Below, piece by piece: positions 7,801-15,262 of a stretch of 16,703 nucleotides of DNA. The stretch comes from Streptobacillus canis (GTDB lineage: Bacteria; Fusobacteriota; Fusobacteriia; Fusobacteriales; Leptotrichiaceae): assembly GCF_009733925.1 (NCBI RefSeq), contig NZ_WOEI01000030.1, forward strand, positions 1 through 16,703, written 5' to 3'. The notes under the pieces were generated by a model that did not search any database, was not told the origin of the DNA, and saw nothing but the letters and a program-made list of their open reading frames with translations. The translations under genes were made by a program, and so were the position numbers. Every line of letters starts with the position of its first letter. Position 1 is the first letter of the stretch.

Positions 7801-8718
7801 TTCCTCTGTATGTATATTTATTTCTGGATCTTCAATTTGTATAGTTACATGCTCTATACCGTATTCTTCTTTCAATATATTTGAAATATTTTTTACTATA
7901 TCATAATCATTTATACCATTATATTCCTTTAATAATACATGAAATGATAAGCTATATAGTCCTTCTGAAATAGACCAAAGATGGAATTCATGTACATTTT
8001 TAACATTATCTATTTTTAATATACTATCTCTTATCTTAGCTATGTCTAATTCTTCAGGTACTGCTTCCATTAGAATATTTAACGATTTTTTGATTATCTT
8101 AAATCCACCCATCATTATTACTATGCTTATTACCGCACTTATTATTGGATCTAATAATATTAATCCTGTATATTTAACAAGTATTCCTGTAATAATTACT
8201 CCAACTGAATTTAATAAATCCCCTAAAAAATGCCATAAGGCACTTTTAATGTTTAAGTTTTCTTCATGTTTCAAACTATTCATAAGTACTAATGTAAGTA
8301 CTATATTTATTACTAAACCTATAACCGCTATTGTTATCATTAAACTAAAATTTATATTCTGTGGATTAATTACTCTTTTAACAGCTTCATAAATTATTCC
8401 AAAAGCTATAAGTATTAAAGCAAGACCATTTAAAAAAGCTGCTATAATTTCTACTCTTAAATATCCATAAGTATATTTCTGAGTTGGTTTTTTAGAAGCA
8501 TAAAAAATTGCAACCATACTAAATACCAAAGCTATTACATCTGATATCATATGAAATGAATCAGAAACTAATGCAAGTGAACCTGAAATTAGTCCACCAA
8601 ATAATTCTAACATTGCAAATACTGCTGTAAGTACTAAACTAATCCATAAAGTTTTTTTAGATTGATTCTGTACCTTATAATGCTTCGCATGATGATAATC
8701 AAATTCTATATTTTTCAT
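7786..8718 (-). CDS. Cation diffusion facilitator (CzcD/ZitB-type, probably zinc exporter)
   Basis: 310 aa from ATG 8718, chosen because AAGGAG stands 7 bases upstream; an ATG at 8745 lacks a ribosome site and would overlap uraA. Six predicted membrane helices lie between residues about 23 and 210, followed by a cytoplasmic ferredoxin-like domain (about 218-298). The metal site is visible: HMISD (His56-x3-Asp60) in helix 2 and HFLGD (His163-x3-Asp167) in helix 5. This HD-HD set is typical of zinc-selective members, as opposed to the DD-HD of YiiP. The C-terminal domain has HEFHLWSISEGLYSLSFHV, matching the family's metal-linked dimer strand. A His-rich N-terminal piece (HHAKH, 9-13) may also bind metal. 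Role: inner-membrane antiporter exporting Zn2+ (perhaps Cd2+/Co2+) against protons. It lies 17 bases after uraA, so the two are co-transcribed although unrelated in function. Confidence 0.92.
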   Translation of the reverse strand: MKNIEFDYHHAKHYKVQNQSKKTLWISLVLTAVFAMLELFGGLISGSLALVSDSFHMISDVIALVFSMVAIFYASKKPTQKYTYGYLRVEIIAAFLNGLALILIAFGIIYEAVKRVINPQNINFSLMITIAVIGLVINIVLTLVLMNSLKHEENLNIKSALWHFLGDLLNSVGVIITGILVKYTGLILLDPIISAVISIVIMMGGFKIIKKSLNILMEAVPEELDIAKIRDSILKIDNVKNVHEFHLWSISEGLYSLSFHVLLKEYNGINDYDIVKNISNILKEEYGIEHVTIQIEDPEINIHTEEALDE

Positions 8719-8725
8719 ATCTTTG

Positions 8726-8731
8726 CTCCTT
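8726..8731 (-). promoter_or_regulatory. Ribosome binding site deciding the CDF start
   Basis: AAGGAG with a 7-base spacer to ATG 8718. It lies downstream of the alternative ATG at 8745, ruling that start out. Confidence 0.7.
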
Positions 8732-8735
8732 TTTC

Positions 8736-10019
8736 TTAATTCCATTTCTCATTCATGATATTTAATTTATCAAATACATAAAAAAGTATACTTATTATTA
8801 TCCCTAAAATTGCTGCTAAATTCATTCCTTGAAATTCCATTCCTAAAACTGTAAATTTTAGTCCTGAAAGGCCAGCTATAAAAATTACTGAAGTTAAAAT
8901 TAAATTTTGTGGTTTATTAAAATCTACTTTTTCTTCAACTAACAACCTCAATCCTGATGTCCCTATCATTCCATATAGAAGAAACGTAACTCCACCTATA
9001 ACATCTCCTGGTATTGATTGTATTAAGGCTGAAAACGGTCCTATAAAGGCCATGCAAATAGAAATTATCGCAGCTCCTTTAATTACCTGGATACTATATA
9101 CTCCAGTAATGGCCATAACTCCTATATTTTCTCCATAAGTTGTAGTCGGTACTCCTCCTATTAATCCTGATAACATAGTAGAGAAATTATCTCCAAATAA
9201 GCTTCTATGTAATCCTGGATCTTTAATTAAATCCTTTCCTACTATTCTACTTGTAACTACTTGATGTGATATATGTTCAGATACTATTACTAATACTACC
9301 GGTAACATTGCAAGTAAAGCTTTTATATCAAATTTAGCAATTGCAAAATTAGGTAATGTAAACAAAGGTGTATTAATTACAACTGTTAGATCAACAACTC
9401 CTAATATAACTGAAGCTATATATCCTACTATTATTGCTATAAGTATAGGTATAGTTGCAAAAAATTTTCTAAATAAAACTGAACCCAATATTGCTGTAAC
9501 AAGGGTTATAGCAAATACTAAAATACTTGTAGAACTTGGATTATCTGTCATAATATTTGCACCAATTTTTCCCCCTGAAACTGTTAATTTGGCAAGATCA
9601 AATCCTATTAATGAAACTACAGCACCCATGGCAGCTGGTGGAAGTATTATATTTATCCAATCTGTTCCAAATTTATATATTACAAAAGATAGAATACATC
9701 CTATCAATCCTACAAATACAAATCCTCCTAATGCATAATCATAATCCATACCTAAACCATATTTAGATATAATATATAAAGTTGGTGCAATAAATGCTCC
9801 ACTTGAACCTAAATATGCTGGAACCTTATTTCTTGTAATCCATAAAAATATTAAAGTTCCTATCCCATTCATAAACAATGCTATATTAGGATTTATACCA
9901 AATATTATTGGTATTAAAATAGAACCTCCAAACATAGCAAATGTATGTTGAAAACTAAGTGGTACCAATAATGATTTCGGTACTTTTTCATCAATTTGTA
10001 TTATTTTTCTTAAACTCAT
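8736..10019 (-). CDS. uraA: Uracil:proton symporter, NCS2 family (UraA/PyrP)
   Basis: 427 aa, close to the 429 aa of E. coli UraA, and strongly hydrophobic with the 14-helix gate/core pattern of NCS2 transporters. Visible signatures: QHTFAMFGG at about 24-32 (first core helix), GSSGAFIAP (71-79, half-helix 3), SEHISHQ (247-253) giving Glu248 and His252, which correspond to Glu241 and His245 of UraA, and TTTYGENIGVMAITGVYS (292-309) with Glu297, corresponding to the uracil-binding Glu290. These residues, with the block KDPGLHRSLFGD, separate it from xanthine/urate members and favour uracil. Role: inner-membrane uptake of uracil for pyrimidine salvage. AGGAG stands a few bases before the ATG. 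It leads a two-gene operon with the downstream cation exporter. No PyrR-like attenuator is visible in the 40-base leader. Confidence 0.92.
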   Translation of the reverse strand: MSLRKIIQIDEKVPKSLLVPLSFQHTFAMFGGSILIPIIFGINPNIALFMNGIGTLIFLWITRNKVPAYLGSSGAFIAPTLYIISKYGLGMDYDYALGGFVFVGLIGCILSFVIYKFGTDWINIILPPAAMGAVVSLIGFDLAKLTVSGGKIGANIMTDNPSSTSILVFAITLVTAILGSVLFRKFFATIPILIAIIVGYIASVILGVVDLTVVINTPLFTLPNFAIAKFDIKALLAMLPVVLVIVSEHISHQVVTSRIVGKDLIKDPGLHRSLFGDNFSTMLSGLIGGVPTTTYGENIGVMAITGVYSIQVIKGAAIISICMAFIGPFSALIQSIPGDVIGGVTFLLYGMIGTSGLRLLVEEKVDFNKPQNLILTSVIFIAGLSGLKFTVLGMEFQGMNLAAILGIIISILFYVFDKLNIMNEKWN

Positions 10020-10045
10020 AATTTTCTCCTTTTTTTATAATTATA

Positions 10046-10075
10046 ATTATATCATATAAAAAAGAGTTACTACAA
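10046..10075 (-). promoter_or_regulatory. Probable uraA promoter
   Basis: TATAAT (10046-10051) with TTGTAG (10070-10075) at 18 bases, about 27 bases before the uraA ATG. There is no clear terminator between sppA and this promoter, so read-through from sppA is also possible. Confidence 0.55.
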
Positions 10076-10095
10076 ATTAAATATAAAAAGAACAA

Positions 10096-11748
10096 TTAAT
10101 CTATTTTTATATTCATATAATACATTGGCTTATATTTATTTTTTAAAATAATATCTAATTCATGATTTATTTCTAATGAAAATGGCAATGGATTCATTGA
10201 CTTAATGCTATCCATAATAGTTGTTTTTTTAACTGCATAATATAATTTACAATCTTTAATATCAAGATATTTCATCATCTCCTCTAAACAATCATCAAAA
10301 GTCCCCACTTTATCTGCAAGACCTATTTGTACAGCTTCTTCTCCTAGCCATATTCTACCTTGAGCAATTTTTTCTAATCTTTCATCAGTCATTATCCTAG
10401 CTGTCATAACATGTCTTTTAAATTCTATATAAACATCTTGCATATTTTGAATTAATTTTTCTTTAAGTTCTGGGCTTAATACTTGTTTTAAATCAAATAA
10501 TTCTGTAGCTATACCTGAACTTACTGTTTCTATATTTAATCCAATTTTTTTACTTACCTCATCAAAAGTAGGATACATACTCACAACACCTATAGAACCT
10601 GTTATTGTATTTTTATTTACAAATATTTTTTTAGATACTGTAGAAATATAATAACCTCCACTAGCAGCAACTTGACCCATGGATACAAAAATTGGAACTC
10701 CTAAATTTTTTAATTCTTTATATATTCTTTCAGATTCTAAAGCACTTCCTCCTGGTGAATTAATTCTTAATATTACTCCTTTAAGATTTTCAATTTCTTG
10801 TAACTCTTCAATTTTTTCTAATATATCATCATATGTAATAACACTTTTTGAATTACTCCTAGATAATATTTCTCCTTCAGCACATATTACACCTATTACA
10901 TTTTTACTTTTATTTTTCTTCTTAACTTTTTTTGCAAAAGATATTAAACTATCTGTATTTGTTGAATAATCTATTTCTAATTTATCAAAATTAGAAATTC
11001 CATCTATTAACCCATTTTCTTTAGCAACACTATGCTTTACTAATACAAAATCACCTTTAAATAATTTTTCTCTAATATCAATATTTCTTCTTTCTTTAAC
11101 CTCTTCTAAAAAATTTTCTAACATCTTATCATAAATTCTAGTTATAGATATTCTTTGCTCTTCCGACATTTCTTCTCTATGAAAATTTTCACCTGCTGAT
11201 TTGTAATCTCCGATATGTAAAACATTTACTTTTAATCCTATTCTATCAAACAAATTTTTAAAATATATAAAAGATCTTGAATAACCCTTTAATACCATAG
11301 ATGAATTTAAAGAATTATACATATATATTGTATCTGCAAGCATAGCTATTCTATACTTTCTATTATCTAAATTAGAGGCTAAAGCAATTACTTTCTTAGA
11401 TTTATTCATTTCTTTAAAAATTTCCTTTAATTCATCTATTTGAGTAGAATTTAATTCCATATTATCTATATCAAGTATTACTTCTTCTACACTATTTATT
11501 TCATTTATTTTTTTTATTGCCGACTTAAATTCAAAAAAAGAAAGTTTATCGTTTAATCCTCCTTTTTCTGTATCTTCAAATAATTCATCATTTGCAATTA
11601 CTATTTTTCTTATTTTTTTCAATTTTAAGTTACTAACATTTTTATCTTTCTTAAATATTTTCCTAATTGCAAATGATACTAACCCTAAAATTAAAACCAA
11701 AATTAATACAATTATTATTGCTTGTATTATAGAATATATTATTATCAT
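10096..11748 (-). CDS. sppA: Signal peptide peptidase SppA, long (67K) type
   Basis: 550 aa, the double-domain length of Gram-negative SppA (E. coli is 618). One N-terminal membrane helix (about 2-27) is followed by two tandem ClpP-fold domains. The catalytic dyad is visible across the two halves: Lys183 in HIGDYKSAGENF (N-terminal half) and Ser363 in GQVAASGGYY (C-terminal half). Supporting motifs are RINSPGGSA (328-336) and TGSIGVV (383-389). Role: inner-membrane tetrameric serine-lysine protease whose active site faces the periplasm and which degrades cleaved signal peptides. The start is uncertain: the best ribosome site (AAAGGAG, 11788-11794) is about 39 bases upstream, with no ATG, GTG or TTG suitably placed after it, so either this ATG is used with weak AAGA or a rare start is used upstream. 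No clear terminator follows it. Confidence 0.93.
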   Translation of the reverse strand: MIIIYSIIQAIIIVLILVLILGLVSFAIRKIFKKDKNVSNLKLKKIRKIVIANDELFEDTEKGGLNDKLSFFEFKSAIKKINEINSVEEVILDIDNMELNSTQIDELKEIFKEMNKSKKVIALASNLDNRKYRIAMLADTIYMYNSLNSSMVLKGYSRSFIYFKNLFDRIGLKVNVLHIGDYKSAGENFHREEMSEEQRISITRIYDKMLENFLEEVKERRNIDIREKLFKGDFVLVKHSVAKENGLIDGISNFDKLEIDYSTNTDSLISFAKKVKKKNKSKNVIGVICAEGEILSRSNSKSVITYDDILEKIEELQEIENLKGVILRINSPGGSALESERIYKELKNLGVPIFVSMGQVAASGGYYISTVSKKIFVNKNTITGSIGVVSMYPTFDEVSKKIGLNIETVSSGIATELFDLKQVLSPELKEKLIQNMQDVYIEFKRHVMTARIMTDERLEKIAQGRIWLGEEAVQIGLADKVGTFDDCLEEMMKYLDIKDCKLYYAVKKTTIMDSIKSMNPLPFSLEINHELDIILKNKYKPMYYMNIKID

Positions 11749-11787
11749 TTTTATCTTGTATAATATAGTTATTATTAAACTATATTT

Positions 11788-11794
11788 CTCCTTT
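11788..11794 (-). promoter_or_regulatory. Shine-Dalgarno-like site displaced from the sppA ATG
   Basis: AAAGGAG lies 39 bases from the ATG at 11748. The frame between is open but contains only ATA/TTA-type codons and no standard start. Confidence 0.4.
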
Positions 11795-11996
11795 CTTTTT
11801 ATAAAATTATCAAATATGATTAAAAATATATTTTAATTTTTATAGTTAGGAATTATCAAATTTTAATCAATAATATTCTATTTATAAGTAATTAAACTTT
11901 ATTTAATACTACTAAAATTCCTTAAAATTTAATAAATCTACCTATTGTATCATTTTTTATTTATACTTAATATTTCAAAATTATTCTCTTAAAAAG

Positions 11997-12025
11997 ATAA
12001 TATATTATATTTTTATATTTGTCAA
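11997..12025 (-). promoter_or_regulatory. Promoter reading toward sppA
   Basis: TTGACA (12020-12025), 17 bases, TATTAT (11997-12002). Transcription from it would leave a leader of roughly 240 bases before sppA. Confidence 0.6.
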
Positions 12026-12049
12026 ATGAAATTTTACAAAAGTTTACTG

Positions 12050-12078
12050 TTGAAAAAAATAATTTTTGGTAGTATAAT
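12050..12078 (+). promoter_or_regulatory. aphA promoter
   Basis: TTGAAA (12050-12055), 17 bases, TATAAT (12073-12078), 31 bases before the aphA ATG. The gene also has AAGGAG at 12097-12102 with a 7-base spacer. Confidence 0.8.
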
Positions 12079-12109
12079 ATATTAACAAAACATAAGAAGG
12101 AGAAAATTT

Positions 12110-12838
12110 ATGAAAAAAACAATTTTACTATTAGCATTTTTAACTGCTGGAAACTTATTTGCTGCAGGTCCAAAATTACCTTATACTCATCAAGGTTTTA
12201 AAACTAATGATAATGTTCAAATAGCTGTAAACTTTGTTTCTATTGATGGTATTAAAGAAAGTATTAAAGATATGCCACCTATGACTGTATCTTTTGATAT
12301 TGATGATACTTTAATTTTTTCAAGTCAATATTTCCAATACGGATTTACTTACGGTCCTGAATTAGGTTGGGGAAACAATCCTAAAGAGGTTTTAAATAAC
12401 CAAAATTTCTGGGATTATGTTGCAGAACAAGCTGATAAACACTCTATTCCTAAACAATCTGCAATTGATATAATAAAAATGCATTTAGAAAGAGGAGATA
12501 AAATTGCTTTTATAACTGGTAGAACTCCTCATAGAAATTTAGAAAATGGTACAATTACTGAAACTTCATTAGCATTACAAAAATCTTTAAAATTACCTTA
12601 TGCTGTACCAATTTGGTATACTTCTGAAACACCTTTAGATGGTAACAAATGGGATAAAACTTATTATATTAAAAAAGTTGGTTCAAAAATCCATTATGGA
12701 GATTCTGATAATGATATTTTAGCTGCAAGAGAAGCTGGAATTAGAGGTATTAGAGTTCAAAGATCATATTCATCAACTAATAGACAACAACTAAATGGGG
12801 GATACGGAGAAGAAGTAGTTATTAACTCTGCATGGTAA
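12110..12838 (+). CDS. aphA: Class B (AphA-type) acid phosphatase, exported
   Basis: 242 aa, close to the 237 aa of E. coli AphA. It has a signal peptide at about 1-19 (MKKTILLLAFLTAGNLFAA). HAD-superfamily (DDDD) catalytic motifs are all visible: FDIDDT (62-67) with nucleophile Asp63 and acid/base Asp65; ITGRT (135-139), motif II; Lys184 in DKTYYIKK, motif III; and YGDSDND (196-202), motif IV for Mg2+ binding. The class B features FSSQYFQYG after motif I and GEEVVINS at the C-terminus are present. Role: periplasmic Mg2+-dependent phosphomonoesterase and phosphotransferase acting on nucleoside monophosphates and similar esters, supplying nucleosides and phosphate. It is the only plus-strand gene here and is monocistronic, with its own promoter and a hairpin terminator about 75 bases after the stop. 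No missing catalytic residue. Confidence 0.95.
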   Translation: MKKTILLLAFLTAGNLFAAGPKLPYTHQGFKTNDNVQIAVNFVSIDGIKESIKDMPPMTVSFDIDDTLIFSSQYFQYGFTYGPELGWGNNPKEVLNNQNFWDYVAEQADKHSIPKQSAIDIIKMHLERGDKIAFITGRTPHRNLENGTITETSLALQKSLKLPYAVPIWYTSETPLDGNKWDKTYYIKKVGSKIHYGDSDNDILAAREAGIRGIRVQRSYSSTNRQQLNGGYGEEVVINSAW

Positions 12839-12911
12839 TTCTAAAAATAAAATATTTGCAGTAAGTATATAGATATATTAAGGAAGAAATTATTTAAAAA
12901 TATAAAAAATA

Positions 12912-12950
12912 ATGGAGAATTCTAAAAATTTAGAGAATTCTCCATCTTTT
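12912..12950. terminator. Bidirectional terminator between convergent aphA and the PadR operon
   Basis: Perfect 12-base arms ATGGAGAATTCT (12912-12923) and AGAATTCTCCAT (12934-12945). On the plus strand CTTTTAATT follows; on the minus strand TATTTTTTATA follows. It can therefore end aphA from the left and the PadR operon from the right. No gene is seen in 12839-13047. Confidence 0.85.
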
Positions 12951-13047
12951 AATTAATATTTTCATTCCAATTTTTAATTATTTTTATAAATCCTAATTTA
13001 GAATATTTTTTGATCCTCTTTAATTAAATTTAAAACTTATTCATTTT

Positions 13048-13629
13048 TTATTTTCTTATTTCTATTTTACCTACTATATTTTCCATTTTAACATTTAATA
13101 TCGATGATGTACTTGTAGGAGCATCTACAAATATTTTTCCAACTATATTTGATGATTCTATTTTCACATTATTTTTTACCTTAATATCTATTTTACCAGC
13201 TATATTTTCTAAATTAATTAATCCACTTTCAGCTGCCTCAAATTTCATTAACCCTGCAAAATTTTCTACATCTATATCTAGTCTTTCATTATCTTTATAT
13301 GTAATTTTTATATAACTCTTTTCATTTTTAAATACTGAATATTTTTTGGATTGTACCTTTATTTTCCCACTAGTATATGAATAATTAATTATTTCCCCTG
13401 TTCTTTTTATAAATATGCTATTTTTAGTTCCTTTTTCTATTTTAACATTTCCAGCAAAGTCTTCTATATCTATATTTACTATTTCTCCTAATTCCTCTTC
13501 AGAACTATATTCTACTAGATTATTCATATTTTCATAATATTCTTTAGTATCAAAAATATTTTTACCTATTAAAAAAATTCCTATAATTATAAATATCAAT
13601 CCTATTAATAATCTTTTAAAAAATTTCAT
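13048..13629 (-). CDS. Membrane-anchored DUF4097-like beta-solenoid protein
   Basis: 193 aa with one N-terminal membrane helix (about 6-22) and a soluble domain made of repeated short strands. Each turn ends in a Gly-containing box: DFAGNVKI (57-64), NFAGLMKF (123-130), NIAGKIDI (142-149), NIVGKIFV (161-168) and NIVGKIEI (184-191). This pattern is typical of the DUF4097 'putative adhesin' fold. AGGAGG stands 6 bases before the ATG, and the gene starts 10 bases after the stop of the preceding membrane protein, as the last gene of the PadR operon. PadR / HAAS-DUF1700 / DUF4097 trios are a known arrangement in low-GC bacteria and are usually linked to envelope-stress control, but no biochemical role is established. 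Function is therefore open; the domain most likely faces outside the inner membrane. Confidence 0.7.
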   Translation of the reverse strand: MKFFKRLLIGLIFIIIGIFLIGKNIFDTKEYYENMNNLVEYSSEEELGEIVNIDIEDFAGNVKIEKGTKNSIFIKRTGEIINYSYTSGKIKVQSKKYSVFKNEKSYIKITYKDNERLDIDVENFAGLMKFEAAESGLINLENIAGKIDIKVKNNVKIESSNIVGKIFVDAPTSTSSILNVKMENIVGKIEIRK

Positions 13630-13639
13630 TTTTAGCCTC

Positions 13640-14761
13640 CTAATATATTTTAACCATCCCTAATATAGAATCTATTCTTATTTTCTTTTTAGAACTTAAT
13701 TTTTTGTCTATACTATCATCTATTTTTAAAGATCCTAATTTACTATCTACTGATATATCTATATTTTTTTCTTCACCAAGATTAACTTTTAATGTCCCAA
13801 GTATTGAATCAATATCTAAATTACCTTCTTTTGGATATTCATAATAAATATTTCCTAATAATGAATCTACCTCTACATCTAAATTTTCTTCTTTATATTC
13901 TATAACTATTGTTGGTAATTTTTCTATAAGTATTTCAACTGCTTTATTTGAATCAATCGATAAATCAAGAACACCATCATTAAATACTTTAATTAGTTCT
14001 ATTTTATCAATAAAATTCATTATTTTTAAATTATTTTCATTTCCTCTAACTATTTTAACATTCCCTAAAATATCATTAAATTTTATTTTCTTTAGTCCTT
14101 CAAGTGATATTATTTCTTCTTTAATTTCCTCATCAAAAATATCTTCACTTTCAACTTCTTGAAAATATGTATTTCCTTTTTTAAAAGTAAATGAATATTT
14201 CTTTTTTTTCTTTGATGATATAATTCTATATATTCTCATTAAAATATCAGAAATTATTGATATAATAAATTTTGAAATTGATATTATTATAGGAATAAAT
14301 ATTATAGCTAATCCTATTAATATAAATAATCCTCCAATAGAGCCAACTAAGAAAGATGAACCAAGACCAATAACTTTAAATGGTATTGTAAATAATGACC
14401 ACAAGATTATAAATGGTATTGCTATTACTCCAATTATAAATAAAAATAATAAAGGAATTAATACTAATACTAATATAATAGCTGGTATTGCAATTGGTGC
14501 TGTAATTATACCACTAAGAAATAATAATATTGAAGTAAATGAACCTCTTCTTTTCCATTTTTCTTCTTTTTTTATCCCTAATTCCACTAAAATATCCCTT
14601 GATATAATTTTAGGATCCATATCCGTTGGTATTTTATCATTATCTTCTATACCTAAATCCGCAAAATACTCTTCATAAAAATCAAATACTGATTTTTTAT
14701 CAGTATAATCTAAATCTTTTAAATATATATCTAATTTCCTCATAAATTCTTTTTTAGTCAT
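13640..14761 (-). CDS. HAAS/DUF1700-like membrane protein with C-terminal DUF4097-like repeats
   Basis: 373 aa from ATG 14761, chosen because AGGAGG (14771-14776) is 9 bases upstream; an upstream TTG at 14779 would put that site inside the gene. Residues 1-65 form a helical HAAS-type head (MTKKEFMRKLDIYL...FYEEYFAD), thought to pair with the PadR partner in such operons. Residues about 75-180 hold several hydrophobic segments (three or four membrane helices). After a basic KKKKK (184-188) comes a soluble domain of short strands with the repeated box ILGNVKI (231), LLGNIYY (301), ILGTLKV (320), KLGSLKI (341) and ILGMVKI (366), usually preceded by D-S. This resembles the repeat of the next gene and suggests a shared solenoid fold. 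The start overlaps the padR stop by 8 bases, so translation is coupled. Precise role unknown; membrane sensor or regulator of the trio is the likely idea. Confidence 0.75.
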   Translation of the reverse strand: MTKKEFMRKLDIYLKDLDYTDKKSVFDFYEEYFADLGIEDNDKIPTDMDPKIISRDILVELGIKKEEKWKRRGSFTSILLFLSGIITAPIAIPAIILVLVLIPLLFLFIIGVIAIPFIILWSLFTIPFKVIGLGSSFLVGSIGGLFILIGLAIIFIPIIISISKFIISIISDILMRIYRIISSKKKKKYSFTFKKGNTYFQEVESEDIFDEEIKEEIISLEGLKKIKFNDILGNVKIVRGNENNLKIMNFIDKIELIKVFNDGVLDLSIDSNKAVEILIEKLPTIVIEYKEENLDVEVDSLLGNIYYEYPKEGNLDIDSILGTLKVNLGEEKNIDISVDSKLGSLKIDDSIDKKLSSKKKIRIDSILGMVKIY

Positions 14762-15068
14762 ATAATCCTGCCTCCTCAATAAATGATTCTATTTCTTTTT
14801 TTAACTCTAACCACTCATTTGTAAATTTTTTTAGCTCCTTTTTTCCTTCTACAGTTATCCTATAATACCTTCTATTTCTACCTTGAAAAGAACTATCATA
14901 AGTTTCAAGAAAATCTTTTTTTTGTAATCTTCTAAGTACTGGATAGAGGGTTGATTCACTAATTTTAATTCTATCTTGAACTTTTTGAGTAAGAATATAA
15001 CCATATAAATCTTCCTTATTCAAACAAGAAAGTACACAAAAATCTAATATTTCACTACTTATTTGCAC
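14754..15068 (-). CDS. PadR-family transcriptional regulator
   Basis: 104 aa, starting with GTG (15068-15066) 7 bases after AGGAGG (15076-15081). It has the compact winged-helix layout of the short PadR class: helix 1 near residues 5-15 (EILDFCVLSCL), the GYIL block (23-26), recognition helix with ESTLYPVLRRLQKKDFL (about 38-54), wing GRNRRYYRIT (63-72), and a C-terminal dimer helix with W84. Role: cytoplasmic repressor, usually autoregulating its own operon. It is the first gene of an operon with two envelope proteins, and its promoter carries an 8-base inverted repeat between the -35 and the -10, a fitting operator. The inducing ligand cannot be told from sequence. Confidence 0.92.
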   Translation of the reverse strand: MQISSEILDFCVLSCLNKEDLYGYILTQKVQDRIKISESTLYPVLRRLQKKDFLETYDSSFQGRNRRYYRITVEGKKELKKFTNEWLELKKEIESFIEEAGLYD

Positions 15069-15075
15069 AAATTAT

Positions 15076-15081
15076 CCTCCT
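15076..15081 (-). promoter_or_regulatory. padR ribosome binding site (GTG start)
   Basis: AGGAGG with a 7-base spacer to GTG 15068. No ATG lies in a better position. Confidence 0.75.
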
Positions 15082-15093
15082 TTTATCTTTTAT

Positions 15094-15116
15094 AATATTA
15101 TATATTGTATAATATT
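15094..15116 (-). promoter_or_regulatory. Inverted repeat, candidate PadR operator
   Basis: Perfect arms AATATTAT and ATAATATT separated by 7 bases, covering the -10 box and most of the spacer. AT-rich surroundings make chance palindromes common, so the call rests on position and arm perfection. Confidence 0.5.
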
Positions 15117-15125
15117 GTTTGTCAA
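15097..15125 (-). promoter_or_regulatory. padR operon promoter, full consensus
   Basis: TTGACA (15120-15125), exactly 17 bases, TATAAT (15097-15102). Both hexamers match the sigma70 consensus at every position, implying a strong promoter that needs repression. Confidence 0.8.
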
Positions 15126-15177
15126 GTAATAAAATAAAATTATTAAAAAATAATCATTACAATAAATATTTTTACTA

Positions 15178-15230
15178 GAAAATAAAAACAAAATGGATGC
15201 CCCTTGTTAAATACAAGTAAACATCCATTT
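15178..15230 (-). terminator. Intrinsic terminator after the LLM oxidoreductase
   Basis: Outer arms AAATGGATG (15191-15199) and CATCCATTT (15222-15230), with an inner stem CTTGT/ACAAG (15203-15207, 15213-15217). The minus-strand run TTTTGTTTTTATTTTC follows. Confidence 0.8.
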
Positions 15231-15262
15231 AAAGTATAATATATATCTTTTTTTAGAGTTTT

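Larger units (their letters stand above)
11749..12109. other. Divergent intergenic region sppA / aphA (361 bases)
   Basis: No gene is visible. It holds two back-to-back promoters, minus at 11997-12025 and plus at 12050-12078, with 24 bases between their -35 boxes. The long AT-rich sppA leader contains an 11-base direct repeat, AATTATCAAAT, at 11805-11815 and 11851-11861. It also has one short palindrome (arms TTAAAA/TTTTAA near 11820-11836). The only ATG-led frame early in the leader is three codons (M-I-Q-stop). Confidence 0.7.

Noticed and set aside
8042..10969. Plus-strand open frames opposite the CDF, uraA and sppA genes
   Set aside because: Each lies fully inside a well-supported minus-strand gene with intact family motifs; no promoters or ribosome sites were seen.
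11940..11960. Regulatory leader peptide M-I-Q in the sppA leader
   Set aside because: Three codons, no ribosome site and no terminator/antiterminator pair; AT-rich sequence gives such frames by chance.
15191..15230. Possible riboswitch-like two-stem structure with a CCCC bulge
   Set aside because: It lies after a stop codon and is followed by a T-run on the minus strand; an intrinsic terminator explains it fully.
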